Assembly: GCA_046327715.1 (NCBI GenBank)
Contig: JAXLXY010000008.1
Coordinates: 62,001-126,000, forward strand
Reading direction: 5' to 3'
Origin: JADJOM01 sp046327715
GTDB taxonomy: Bacteria; Gemmatimonadota; Gemmatimonadetes; Gemmatimonadales; GWC2-71-9
Length of the DNA: 64,000 nt
Shown: piece by piece, positions 43,470 through 51,948 of the stretch
Numbering within the stretch: position 1 is the first letter of the stretch
Layout of the letters: the number at the start of each line of letters is the position of its first letter
The notes under the pieces: generated by a model
The model's database searches: none
What the model saw: the letters and a program-made list of their open reading frames with translations, nothing else
Told to the model about the DNA's origin: nothing
Program-made: the position numbers and the translations under genes

Positions 43470-44728
43470 CACCGCCCGGCGCCCAGCAGCGATCGATACA
43501 CCGCGAAGATCCCGTCGAAGGCCTGGTCCCAGGCGTGGTGCCGTTCCGCGAAGCCGCGGGCCACCTGTCCCAGGGCCCGCCCGCCGCCACGGAGCAGGGT
43601 CAGCGCCGCCTCGGCGCAGGCGCCGGCGTCGCCGACGGCATAGAGCGCCCCGGCCCCGGACGCCCGCACCCGGTCGGCGACGCCGCCGGCATCGACCGAC
43701 AGCACCGGCGTGGCGGTGGCCATCGCCTCGAGGGCACTCAGGCCGAAGCTCTCGGCCGGCCCGGGTGAGAGGTACACCTCGGCCGCGGCCAGCAGGCGGG
43801 CGACCTCATGGCGGTCCCGGACATAGGGGATGAACCGCACCTGCTTCCCTTCGGCGAGGGCACGCAGCCGCGCCTCCCGCGGCCCGGCCCCGACGAGCAC
43901 CAGCCAGGCCCCGGTCCGGCGCTCCACCGCGGGCCACGCCGCCAGGAGGAGGTCGATCTGCTTCTCCTCGGTGAAGCGGCCCAGGTACATGGCCAGCGGG
44001 GCGTCGGGCAGGCCGTACCGGCGACGGGTCTCGGCGGCCCCGGCGCGGAGCTCCGGGTGAAAACACCCGAGATCCACGCCGAGCGCCACGCGGTGCACCG
44101 GCCCGACGCCTTCGAGCTCCAGCTCACGCGCCACGCTCTCGCTGGCCGCCAGGATGCCGCGATAGATCCGCGCCAGCCGCCGGACATAGGCCCATGCCGA
44201 GCGGCCCAGCGCGCGGCGCGTTCCCCCGGCGCCGAGGGGGTCGATGATCCGGGGAAAGTGCGTGTGATAGAACCAGACCAGCGGCGCCTGCAGGCCGCGG
44301 TTGGCGCGGCGGGTGATCCAGGGAACCAGCCAGGGACTGCCGACCTCGATCAGGTCGGGCCGCTCATGCTCGACGATCCGCCGCGTGGTGCGTGAGGCGA
44401 GGAGGAATCGGTACGACTGGTCGAACGGGATGCGCGGCCCCTTGAGCCGGTAGCAGCGCACGTGGCCGGCATGGCCCAGCCCGTCATGCGGGCCGGGGAT
44501 GACCAGCAGCTGCCGCAGGTCCGCGCGCGCCTGGACGTACGCGGCCTTGGCCAGAAGGTAGGTGCGGATCCCGCCCGTGGCCTCACCGAAGTACTTGGTG
44601 ATGTCGAGGACGGTGAGCGTACCGGGGCGCGCGAGCCGGGAGGGAAAGCTGCTGCGCGAAAGATCAAGGGCGGGGTCGCCCGGAGGCACGAAGCCGGGCG
44701 GGGCGCCGCGCTCAGTCGGAGCAGTCAC
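43469..44728 (-). CDS. GT4-family glycosyltransferase
   Basis: The 419-residue GT-B enzyme has TGGIRTYLL near the N terminus (acceptor loop), AMYLGRFTEEKQIDLLLAA, and the donor-binding ESFGLSALE motif with Glu326 and Glu334. The GTG start overlaps the zinc-ribbon gene by 17 bases, and gives a 35-40 residue low-complexity lead before the usual beginning LTVLDITKYF; no later start codon fits. It precedes the flippase-like gene. The sugar and acceptor are not known. Confidence 0.88.
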   Translation of the reverse strand: MTAPTERGAPPGFVPPGDPALDLSRSSFPSRLARPGTLTVLDITKYFGEATGGIRTYLLAKAAYVQARADLRQLLVIPGPHDGLGHAGHVRCYRLKGPRIPFDQSYRFLLASRTTRRIVEHERPDLIEVGSPWLVPWITRRANRGLQAPLVWFYHTHFPRIIDPLGAGGTRRALGRSAWAYVRRLARIYRGILAASESVARELELEGVGPVHRVALGVDLGCFHPELRAGAAETRRRYGLPDAPLAMYLGRFTEEKQIDLLLAAWPAVERRTGAWLVLVGAGPREARLRALAEGKQVRFIPYVRDRHEVARLLAAAEVYLSPGPAESFGLSALEAMATATPVLSVDAGGVADRVRASGAGALYAVGDAGACAEAALTLLRGGGRALGQVARGFAERHHAWDQAFDGIFAVYRSLLGAGR

Positions 44729-44891
44729 CGAGCGGGTACACGGTGCCACAGTTGGGACAGGGGTTCTTGCAGCCCCAGGGCCGGCGGGTGACGGCGAAGC
44801 CACAGCGATTGCAGGACGGGGCCTCCGCCACCCGGCGGCCGGCGGGCTCCGCCGCGGGCGCCAGGCCCGGGCGCGCCGGGCCTTCACTCAT
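44712..44891 (-). CDS. Small zinc-ribbon protein
   Basis: This 59-residue reading frame starts MSEGPARPGLAPAAEPAGRR and has CNRC (Cys27/30), then Cys41, Cys45, Cys48 (CKNPCPNCGT) and Cys57. Two CxxC-type knuckles indicate a structural zinc site. It overlaps the metallo-hydrolase stop by 8 bases and the glycosyltransferase start by 17, which fits a translated gene in this operon. Such small ribbons often mediate protein or RNA contacts; the partner is unknown. Confidence 0.72.
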   Translation of the reverse strand: MSEGPARPGLAPAAEPAGRRVAEAPSCNRCGFAVTRRPWGCKNPCPNCGTVYPLGDCSD

Positions 44892-45531
44892 GCCGGTAGG
44901 CGCCGGTGAGGAACGGATTGGTGAGGCGCTCCACGCCGATCGTCGTCTCGGGGCCGTGCCCGCACAGCACGCGGGTGGAGTCCGGCAGGGTCAGGAAGAC
45001 CCGTTGCAGGCTCTGCATGAGCGTGGCGAAGTCGCCACCGGGGAGGTCGGTCCGGCCGATGGACCCGCTGAAGAGCACGTCCCCGCCGAGGATGAAGCCA
45101 TCGGCGACGAAGCTGACGCTGCCGCGGCTGTGGCCCGGCGTATGGCGCACGGTGAAGCGCTCCCCGCCGAACCGGAGCTCCTGCCCCTCCGCGAGTGGAT
45201 GGTCGGGCGGCGGCGGCGCCTGGAGCGCGAGGCCCATCCACCGGCCCTGCCCCGGGAGGCCATCGTACAGGTCGCGATCCTCGGGGTGCAGGTAGATCGG
45301 CGCGCCGGACTCCTGCTTGAGGCGGCGCACGCCCATGATGTGATCGACGTGGCCATGGGTCAGCCAGATGGCGGCGAGCCGCAGTCCCTCGCGCCGGAGC
45401 GCGGCCAGGAACAGATCCTCGTCCTCGCCGGGATCCACGATCACCGCCTGCCCCGCCGGCCTATCCATCAGCAGGTAGCAGTTCTCCTCGAACTGCCCGT
45501 TGGGCAGGCAGGCGACCTCAAGCACCGACAC
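44884..45531 (-). CDS. Glyoxalase II-like metallo-beta-lactamase fold hydrolase
   Basis: The 215-residue protein has the binuclear zinc motif THGHVDH (His59, His61, Asp63, His64), HTPGHSRGS and GGDVLF, with a late GHGPET. The family includes hydroxyacylglutathione hydrolases and persulfide dioxygenases; substrate is open. The GTG at 45531 overlaps trxB by 14 bases; a second GTG at 45525 is possible. Confidence 0.88.
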   Translation of the reverse strand: MSVLEVACLPNGQFEENCYLLMDRPAGQAVIVDPGEDEDLFLAALRREGLRLAAIWLTHGHVDHIMGVRRLKQESGAPIYLHPEDRDLYDGLPGQGRWMGLALQAPPPPDHPLAEGQELRFGGERFTVRHTPGHSRGSVSFVADGFILGGDVLFSGSIGRTDLPGGDFATLMQSLQRVFLTLPDSTRVLCGHGPETTIGVERLTNPFLTGAYRHE

Positions 45532-46492
45532 TGGCCTTGCTCCGACGCTCGGTCAGGTACTTCTCGACCGCGATGGCGGCGGTCGTCGCGTCTCCCACCG
45601 CGGTGGTGACCTGGCGGGTGAGCTGGACCCGGAGGTCGCCGGCCGCGAAGAGGCCGGGAATGGACGTCATCATGCGGTCGTCCGTGACCACGTACCCGCT
45701 CGCGTCGTGGCGGAAGTGCTCGCGGATGAGCCCCGAGTTGGGCCGGAATCCGATGAACACGAAGCAGCCGCTCGCGGCCAGCCGCGACTCCGCGCCGGTC
45801 ACGGTGTCCTTGAGGCGCAGCGCCGTCACCTCGCGCAGGCCGGCCTGCTCCCGCCCCTCGATCTCGAGCACCTGCTTGTTCCACACCGGCTCGATCTTCG
45901 GGTTGGCGAACAGCCGCTCCTGCAGCACCTTCGAGGCCCGCAGCTCGCTGCGCCGGTGAACCAGGTACACCTTCGCGGCGTAACGGGTCAGGTAGTCGGC
46001 CTCTTCCACGGCGGCGTCCCCCCCGCCGACGACCGCGATGGTCTGGTTGCGGAAGAAGGCCCCGTCGCAGACCGCGCAGTACGAGACCCCGAAGCCGGCA
46101 TACTCGGCCTCGCCGGGCACCTCGAGCTTGGTCGGGGTGCCGCCGGCGGTGAGGATCACGGTCGGCGCGCGGTAGACGTCCCCCTCGATGGTCCGGACCT
46201 CGAAGGTGCCGTCGGGCTGCCGGTAGATGCCCTCCGCGGTGGCCTGGCGGATCTCCGCGCCGAACTTGCGGGCGTGGGCGGTCATCCGTTCGGCGAGCTC
46301 GCGGCCGAGGATGGACTCGAAGCCGGGATAGTCCTCGATCTTCTCCGTATTCAGCAGCTCGCCGCCGGGCACCCGGCTTTCGAGCACCACGGCCTTGAGC
46401 ATGCCGCGCCCGGCGTACATGCCGGCGCAGAGGCCGGCCGGGCCGGCGCCGACGATGACGGTATCGAGGTCGAATTCAGTAGTCTGGGTCAT
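45518..46492 (-). CDS. trxB: Thioredoxin reductase
   Basis: The 324-residue flavoenzyme has the FAD-binding GAGPAG at 15-20, the redox pair CAVC (Cys139/Cys142), the NADPH-binding GGGDAAVEEA and GLFAAGDLR. Length fits the low-molecular-weight type. An AATATA/TATATT element lies about 46-51 bases upstream as a possible -10, but no good -35 is seen. Confidence 0.95.
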   Translation of the reverse strand: MTQTTEFDLDTVIVGAGPAGLCAGMYAGRGMLKAVVLESRVPGGELLNTEKIEDYPGFESILGRELAERMTAHARKFGAEIRQATAEGIYRQPDGTFEVRTIEGDVYRAPTVILTAGGTPTKLEVPGEAEYAGFGVSYCAVCDGAFFRNQTIAVVGGGDAAVEEADYLTRYAAKVYLVHRRSELRASKVLQERLFANPKIEPVWNKQVLEIEGREQAGLREVTALRLKDTVTGAESRLAASGCFVFIGFRPNSGLIREHFRHDASGYVVTDDRMMTSIPGLFAAGDLRVQLTRQVTTAVGDATTAAIAVEKYLTERRSKASVGA

Positions 46493-46558
46493 GGGCAGAT
46501 TCCACCGGCACGCCGGCCGGGGGTCGGGTCAGCGGGAAATATAGGCGGGGTCGGGGGG

Positions 46559-47290
46559 TCAGCGGATGAGGCGGCCGCCATCGACGACGATCGTCTCGCC
46601 GGTGACGTAGTCCCCGCCTTCGAGCAGGTAGAGCACCGCGGCCGTCACGTCCTGGGGACCGCCGAGCCGGCCCAGTGGCGTGGTGCGGGCCAGGTGCTCC
46701 CGGGCGGCGGCGTCCCAGTCGTCCGGGGGAAGGACGGCGCCCGGGGCCACCGCGTTCACGGTGACGTCCGGCGCCAGGGCCCGGGCCAGGGTGCGGGTGA
46801 GCATGACGACGCCCGCCTTGCTCACGCAGTGGGCCGCGTACCGCGGCCAGGGTTCGAGCCCCCCCACGTCGGCGAGGTTGATCACCCGGCCGGCGGCGGC
46901 CCGCAGGGCCGGCAGGGCGCCCTGGGTGGTGAAGAACATCGATCGCAGGTTGGTGTCGAGGACCTGATCCCACAGCTCCGGGGTCGTCTCCTCGACCGTG
47001 GCTCGGACCATGATGCCGGCGGAATTGACCAGGACGTCGAGCCGACCGAAGGCCTCCGCCACCGCCACCGGGAGGGCCCGCGCCGCGGCCGCGTCGGAGA
47101 GGTCGGCCTGGAAGAGCTCGGCGCGGGACCCGAGCTCCCGGATGGCGTGCAGGGTGACGTCGGCCTCGCGCCGGGAGCGGTGATAGTGCACCGCCACGTC
47201 CATCCCGCGGCCGGCGAGCGCCAGGGCGATGGCGCGGCCCAGGCGGTGGCCCGCCCCGGTGACGAGCGCCACCCGACCGGCGAGCTCCAT
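46559..47290 (-). CDS. PTR1/FolM-like SDR with His at the catalytic Tyr position
   Basis: The 243-residue SDR has TGAGHRLGRAIA at 11-22, the TGxxxRxG pattern of pteridine reductases, then NSAGI and NLADVGG, with Asp where classical SDRs carry Ser, as in PTR1 and FolM. The catalytic segment reads YAAHCVSKAG, so the residue four before the Lys is His rather than Tyr. It may reduce a pterin or be a non-classical reductase. It overlaps the upstream SDR by one base. Confidence 0.8.
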   Translation of the reverse strand: MELAGRVALVTGAGHRLGRAIALALAGRGMDVAVHYHRSRREADVTLHAIRELGSRAELFQADLSDAAAARALPVAVAEAFGRLDVLVNSAGIMVRATVEETTPELWDQVLDTNLRSMFFTTQGALPALRAAAGRVINLADVGGLEPWPRYAAHCVSKAGVVMLTRTLARALAPDVTVNAVAPGAVLPPDDWDAAAREHLARTTPLGRLGGPQDVTAAVLYLLEGGDYVTGETIVVDGGRLIR

Positions 47291-48015
47291 CAGAGGGCGC
47301 CGTTGGTCACCGGCAGGATGTGGCCGCTGATGCCGGCGGAGGAGTCGCCGGCCAGGAAGAGCACCGCGTCGATGAGCTGCGTCATCTCGACGTAGTGCGC
47401 CTGCGGGCCCGCCGCCGCCATGTTCTCCGGGGTCCGCACCATGCCCGGCGCGATGGCATTGACCCGCACCCCCCGCCCCCACAACTCGGCGGCGAGGCTC
47501 TGGGTGAGCCCGGCGACGCCCGCCTTGGCAGCGGTGTAGGCGGCCATCTGCTCGGCCGGGCGGAAGTAGGCGATGGAGGCGAAGTTCACGATCGCCCCAT
47601 GGCTCGCGGCCAGCGCGTCGACCGCAGCGCGGGACATGAGGTAGGCCGTCTTGAGGTTGATGGCGATCTCGCGGTCGAAGCCATCCACCCCGGTCTGGCC
47701 CACCGGGCCGAAGGTGGTCAGGCCGCCGGCCACGTTCACCACGGCATCGAGCCGGCCGTAGTGCTTCATGGCGATCTCCACCGCGAGCGCGGCCACGTCG
47801 GGCTCGGTGAGGTCGCCGGCGGCGGGCCGGGCCTCGATGCCCTGCGCGGCGAATTCCCGGACCCGCTCGGCCACGCCCACCGCGTTGCGGTCCACCGCCA
47901 CGACGCGCGCGCCAGCCCGCCCGAACGCCTCGGCGACCGCGTGGCCGATCTGCCCCGCGCGGCCCACGCCGGTCACCAGCACGGTCTTGCCCTTGTAGTC
48001 CCACATCGTCGCCAT
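47290..48015 (-). CDS. Short-chain dehydrogenase/reductase
   Basis: The 241-residue classical SDR has TGVGRAGQIGHAVAEAF (cofactor site, slightly extended), NVAGG, a Ser in NFASIAYF and the catalytic YTAAK. The C terminus ends in GHILPVTNGAL. The ATG at 48015 has GGGAG 5 bases upstream. Substrate is unknown; it is co-transcribed with the PTR1-like SDR. Confidence 0.85.
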   Translation of the reverse strand: MATMWDYKGKTVLVTGVGRAGQIGHAVAEAFGRAGARVVAVDRNAVGVAERVREFAAQGIEARPAAGDLTEPDVAALAVEIAMKHYGRLDAVVNVAGGLTTFGPVGQTGVDGFDREIAINLKTAYLMSRAAVDALAASHGAIVNFASIAYFRPAEQMAAYTAAKAGVAGLTQSLAAELWGRGVRVNAIAPGMVRTPENMAAAGPQAHYVEMTQLIDAVLFLAGDSSAGISGHILPVTNGAL

Positions 48016-48050
48016 GATCACTCCCGGAATTGCGTGGTGCGCGGCGGGCC

Positions 48051-48944
48051 TCAGTCGACCGGCGCCGCGACGCGCGGCCGTGCGGCCTCGAGGGCCTCCA
48101 GCCACGCCAGGGGCACCTGCTGCCCGCCGATCGCGGCGGTGGCCGGCTGGGTCACGTCCTCGCCGTGCCAGTCGGACCCGCCGCTGACGCGCAAGCCCAG
48201 CTGGCGGGCGTGCTCGGCGAGGCGGGACCGGAGGTCGGCGTCATGGGTGGGGTGCCGCACCTCGACGGCGTCGAGTCCTTCCGCCTTCAAGGCCGCGAGG
48301 GCGTTGCGGGTTCCCCGTTCCTTGAGGTGTGCCGCCGACACCACGCCCCCGGCCTGGTGGACCAGCGTGGCCACCGCCTTGAAGGCGGGCAGCCGCTTCT
48401 CCACGAAGCCGGGCCGCCCCCAGCCGACGTACCGGTCGAAGGCGTCCTGCACGGTCCGCGCGGCTCCCACCTTGACCAGGGCGCGGGCCACGTGCGGCCG
48501 GCCGATGGCCCCCCCGGCCGCCTCGGCCAGCACATCCTCGAGGGCGATGTCGGCGCCCAGGGCGCGCAGCTTGTCGACCATCTCGCCACCGCGGCGTGCG
48601 CGATCGTCGCGGGCCCGGACCAGGAACTCCTCGAGCGGGGCCCAGCCCACCGGCAGGAAGTAGCCGAGCAGGTGCATCTCGCCCCACGCGGCCTGGACCG
48701 AGAACTCGCACCCGGGAATCACCCGGAGCCCGGCGGCCTCCCCGGCGGCCAGGGCAGCGGGGAGCCCGGCCAGGGTGTCGTGGTCGGTCAGCGCGATGGC
48801 GGCGAGCCCCGCCCGCGCCGCGCGGTGCACCACCTCCTCGGGCGGGTGGGCGCCGTCGGAGGCCGTGGAATGCAGGTGGAGGTCGACGCAGGGTACCGGG
48901 ACGGTGTCGTTCAGCGGCGGTACTCCATCTCTGGGGCCGTCCAC
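48051..48944 (-). CDS. PHP-domain phosphoesterase (YciV/RNase AM-like)
   Basis: The 297-residue protein has the PHP metal motifs DLHLHSTASDG (His23, His25), ALTDHDTLAG, GCEFSV, SAAHLKE and GGSDWHGED. Members hydrolyse phosphoesters such as pAp or act as 5'-3' RNA exonucleases. The GTG at 48944 overlaps the small upstream gene by 34 bases; the next family-consistent start would be a non-standard CTG, so the start is uncertain. Confidence 0.85.
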   Translation of the reverse strand: MDGPRDGVPPLNDTVPVPCVDLHLHSTASDGAHPPEEVVHRAARAGLAAIALTDHDTLAGLPAALAAGEAAGLRVIPGCEFSVQAAWGEMHLLGYFLPVGWAPLEEFLVRARDDRARRGGEMVDKLRALGADIALEDVLAEAAGGAIGRPHVARALVKVGAARTVQDAFDRYVGWGRPGFVEKRLPAFKAVATLVHQAGGVVSAAHLKERGTRNALAALKAEGLDAVEVRHPTHDADLRSRLAEHARQLGLRVSGGSDWHGEDVTQPATAAIGGQQVPLAWLEALEAARPRVAAPVD

Positions 48945-49174
48945 GACGGCTGGGAGCGGCGGAAGAGTTCGAGCAGCCGGGCCTCGGAGAGCTCGAGCAG
49001 GGCCTCCTCGGGCAGCCGCGAGCCCAGCGGCGCGAAGCGCGCGACGCGCACCTCCGCCCCGTCGCCGGGCCGGGAAAAGCGCACGCCGAACTCATCTCGG
49101 GAGTACTGGGTGACGCGGCCGGTCGGGCTCACGTCCCAGCGCTGGCCATCCACGGTCACGCTGCGTCGGGGCAT
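48911..49174 (-). CDS. Small protein of unknown function
   Basis: The 87-residue protein (MPRRSVTVDGQRWDVSPTGR...) has no motif I recognise. It is beta-rich at the start, with RVTQYSRDEFGVRFSR, and ends in a helix with LELSEARLLELFRRSQPSW. Overlap with the PHP gene and shared strand with the E2 operon suggest it is translated. Confidence 0.6.
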   Translation of the reverse strand: MPRRSVTVDGQRWDVSPTGRVTQYSRDEFGVRFSRPGDGAEVRVARFAPLGSRLPEEALLELSEARLLELFRRSQPSWTAPEMEYRR

Positions 49175-49217
49175 CGGGCCTCCTCCAGGAGGTCGGGCAG
49201 GTGGCGGGGCATGAGGC

Positions 49218-49544
49218 CTAGCCCTCCTGCTCGGGGTCTTCGGCCAGCGCCGGGGGCACCTCGTCCCACAGGTCCCAGGCGTCGGCCTCGTAGGTGGCGA
49301 GTTCCCGCAGCCGGGCCTCGAGCTTCTGCTCCAGGTCGGTGCGCGAGGCCCGGGCCCGGTGCGTCAGCTCGGTGCGGCTCTCGCTGAACTCGATGAAGCG
49401 TCCCCCGCTGCCCTGCTGGCGGAAGAGCCAGAGGCTCCGTCCGCGCTGCCCGCCCAGCTCGGCGAGCAGGTGGACGGTGCGCACGTACTCCGCCTCGCGG
49501 TCCGGCGGCACGGTGACGCGGGAGATCGTCAGCACGCGGCCCAT
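49218..49544 (-). CDS. Small protein of unknown function downstream of E2
   Basis: The 108-residue protein starts one base after the E2 stop. It begins MGRVLTISRVTVPPDREAEY, has LWLFRQQGSGGRFIEF and an acidic C terminus. The alternating strand-helix pattern could be a ferredoxin-like (monooxygenase-type) fold, but that is a weak guess. Its position suggests co-translation with E2. Confidence 0.65.
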   Translation of the reverse strand: MGRVLTISRVTVPPDREAEYVRTVHLLAELGGQRGRSLWLFRQQGSGGRFIEFSESRTELTHRARASRTDLEQKLEARLRELATYEADAWDLWDEVPPALAEDPEQEG

Positions 49545-49545
49545 G

Positions 49546-50886
49546 TCAGCCCGCGTCCTCCGGGAACTGCTCCAGCATCTTCTTGACGTCGGCCAGGAAC
49601 CGGTCGGCGTCGGCGCCGTCCACCACGCGGTGGTCGAAGGACATGGTCAGCATGCCCTTGAGCCGCGGGGCGATGCCGTCGGTGCCGTCGGGGAGCGTCA
49701 CGACCGAGGCCCGCTTCTCGATGGTGCCCACGCCCAGGATCGCCACCTGGGGCTGGTTGATGATCGGGAGGCCGGCGTAGCTGCCGAAGACGCCGGGATT
49801 GGTGATGGTGAACGTGCCGCGCTGCACGTCGTCGGGGCTCAGCTTCTTGGTGCGGGCCCGTTCGCCGAGGTCGTTGATGGCGCGGGCGATGCCCATGAGC
49901 GAGAGCTCGTCGGCGTGCCGGATGACCGGGACGATGAGGCCCCAGTCGAGCGCAACGGCAATGCCGAGGTTGATGTCGCGCCGGAAGATCGTGGCGTCAT
50001 TCGCCACGGCCGCGTTGAGCCCGGGGTGCCGGCGCAGGTTGTCGGCGATGGCCTTGGCGATGAACGCGAGGTAGGTCAGGTTCACGCCCCGCTCGGCGAA
50101 GTCCTTCTTCTTCCGCGCGCGGAGCTGGGAGATCCTGGTATAGTCGATCTCGAACAGTGTCTGCACGTGCGCCGAGACCCGCCGCGACATGATCATGTGG
50201 TCGGCGGTGAGCCTGCGGATGCGCGACCAGGGCTCCACCCGATCGCCCTCCCAGGCCTCCGCGCCCGGGGCGCCGTGCGCGGGCATCGCGGCCGGCCGGG
50301 CCGGGGCCGCCGCCGGCGCCGTGGCGGGGGCCGCCACGGGTGCGGGGGCAGCGGGGGCCGGCGACTCGATGAACCCGATGATGTCGTTCTTGGTGACCCG
50401 GCCGGCGTGGCCGCTGCCCGGCACGCTCCCGATGTCGATGCCGTGCTCGGCGGCGATCTTCCGGACCAGCGGCGTGGAGCGACGACGGAGCCGGTCTTCC
50501 GCCGACTCGGCGGCCGGCTCGGCGGCCCGGCGGCTCGGCGGCTCGGCGGCCCGGGCCGCGGCCGGGGCAGGCGCGTGCACGGCGGCCGGTGCCACCACCG
50601 GCGCGGGCGCGGGCGCGGGGGCCGGCGCGGCGACGGCCGCGCCGGCATCGGTCTCCAGCCGCGCCACGACCGTGTTCACCGCCACCGTCTGCCCCTGCTG
50701 CACCAGGATTTCCGCGAGGACGCCGGCGCTGGGCGCCGGGATCTCGGCGTCGACCTTGTCGGTCGAGATCTCGAAGATGGGCTCGTCGCGCTTCACCGCG
50801 TCGCCCACCTGCTTGATCCACTTCGAGAGCGTGCCCTCGGCGATGGACTCGCCCATCTGCGGCATGATCACGTCAATGCGGGCCAT
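49546..50886 (-). CDS. Dihydrolipoyl acyltransferase E2 of a 2-oxoacid dehydrogenase complex
   Basis: The 446-residue protein has an N-terminal lipoyl domain with Lys44 in STDKVDAEIP, a peripheral subunit-binding domain (about 135-170, STPLVRKIAAEHGIDIGSV), and the catalytic acyltransferase core ending SFDHRVVDGADADRF with the active-site His and Asp. Two Ala/Pro-rich linkers join them. One linker contains a tandem octamer DNA repeat (50522-50553) translated as RAAEPPSRRAAEPA. E1 genes lie upstream; no E3 is in the window. STDKVD leans towards branched-chain or mixed-substrate complexes. Confidence 0.93.
   Translation of the reverse strand: MARIDVIMPQMGESIAEGTLSKWIKQVGDAVKRDEPIFEISTDKVDAEIPAPSAGVLAEILVQQGQTVAVNTVVARLETDAGAAVAAPAPAPAPAPVVAPAAVHAPAPAAARAAEPPSRRAAEPAAESAEDRLRRRSTPLVRKIAAEHGIDIGSVPGSGHAGRVTKNDIIGFIESPAPAAPAPVAAPATAPAAAPARPAAMPAHGAPGAEAWEGDRVEPWSRIRRLTADHMIMSRRVSAHVQTLFEIDYTRISQLRARKKKDFAERGVNLTYLAFIAKAIADNLRRHPGLNAAVANDATIFRRDINLGIAVALDWGLIVPVIRHADELSLMGIARAINDLGERARTKKLSPDDVQRGTFTITNPGVFGSYAGLPIINQPQVAILGVGTIEKRASVVTLPDGTDGIAPRLKGMLTMSFDHRVVDGADADRFLADVKKMLEQFPEDAG
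50522..50553 (-). repeat. Tandem octamer GCGGCYCG x4 within the E2 linker
   Basis: Units GCGGCCCG, GCGGCTCG, GCGGCTCG and GCGGCCCG lie end to end, in the coding region for the first flexible linker of E2. Two units are identical to the octamer in the aspA leader. Gain or loss of one unit would shift the reading frame; three units would be neutral. Confidence 0.8.
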
Positions 50887-50967
50887 GGCTACTCCGTCGG
50901 CTCGGCGCTGCGGCGGTCCGGGGGCTCGGCGAGGGGGGCCGAGGCCGGGGCGGCCGCTGTCGAGCGG

Positions 50968-51948
50968 TTAGTAACTCGCCAGCCAGCGGCTGGCGGCGAT
51001 CAGGTCCTCGGTCTGGGGCAGCACCGCGTCTTCCAGCGTCGGGGCGTAGGGCAGCGGCACATCGTGGGCCGCCACCCGGCGCACCGGGGCATCCAGCCAT
51101 TCGAACGCCAGCTCATTGATCCGGGCGATGATCTCCCCCGCCACTCCCCCGGTCCGGGTGTCCTCATGGGCCACCAGCACCCGGCTGGTCTTCCGGACCG
51201 AGGCCAGGATCGCCTCGTCGTCGAGCGGCAGCAGGGAGCGGAGGTCCAGCACCTCCACCGACAGGCCGTCGGAGGCCGCCAGTCGCTCGGCGGCCTCCAG
51301 CGCCTTCCACACCACCGCCGACCAGGTCACGATGGTCAGGTCCGTCCCGGCTCGGGCCACCCGCGCCCGGCCGATCGGGGTGAGGATCTCCTCCCCGGCG
51401 GGGAGGTCCTCCTTGATCCGCCGGTAAAGATACTTGTGCTCGAAGAAGAGTACCGGATCTTCGTCCCGGATGGCGGCCTTGATCAGCCCCTTGGCGTCCC
51501 GGGCGGTGGCCGGGCAGACGATCTTGAGCCCGGGGGTGTGGAGGAAGGCCGCCTCCGGGTTCTGGCTGTGGAACGGCCCGCCCCGGACGTAGCCCCCGCT
51601 GGGCCCCCGGACCACCAGGGGCGTCCGCAGGCCGGCCCGGTACCGGGCGGTGGCCACGTAGTTGGTCAGCATGTCGTAGCCGCAGGCGATGAAATCGATG
51701 AACTGCATCTCGCACACCGGGCGCAGGCCCATGTGCGCGGCGCCGGCGGCGGCCCCGATGATGGCCTGCTCGCTGATCGGGGTGTCGATCACCCGCCCCG
51801 CCCCGAACCGCTCGAGCATGCCCTCGGTCACCCGGAACGGCCCGCCCAGGGCGCCGATGTCCTCCCCCAGCAGGAAGACCCGTTCGTCCCGCTCCAGCTC
51901 CTCCCAGATCCCCTGCCGGATGGCCTCGAGGTAGGTGATCTCAGGCAT
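50968..51948 (-). CDS. 2-oxoacid dehydrogenase E1 component, beta subunit
   Basis: The 326-residue protein has ITYLEAIRQGIWEELERDER, FLLGEDIGALGG, RVIDTPISEQAIIGAAAGAA, and PSGGYVRGGPFHSQNPEA typical of TPP-dependent E1-beta chains. It pairs with the alpha subunit encoded upstream, overlapping it by 8 bases. It contributes to TPP binding and channels the hydroxyalkyl group to the E2 lipoyl arm. Confidence 0.94.
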   Translation of the reverse strand: MPEITYLEAIRQGIWEELERDERVFLLGEDIGALGGPFRVTEGMLERFGAGRVIDTPISEQAIIGAAAGAAHMGLRPVCEMQFIDFIACGYDMLTNYVATARYRAGLRTPLVVRGPSGGYVRGGPFHSQNPEAAFLHTPGLKIVCPATARDAKGLIKAAIRDEDPVLFFEHKYLYRRIKEDLPAGEEILTPIGRARVARAGTDLTIVTWSAVVWKALEAAERLAASDGLSVEVLDLRSLLPLDDEAILASVRKTSRVLVAHEDTRTGGVAGEIIARINELAFEWLDAPVRRVAAHDVPLPYAPTLEDAVLPQTEDLIAASRWLASY

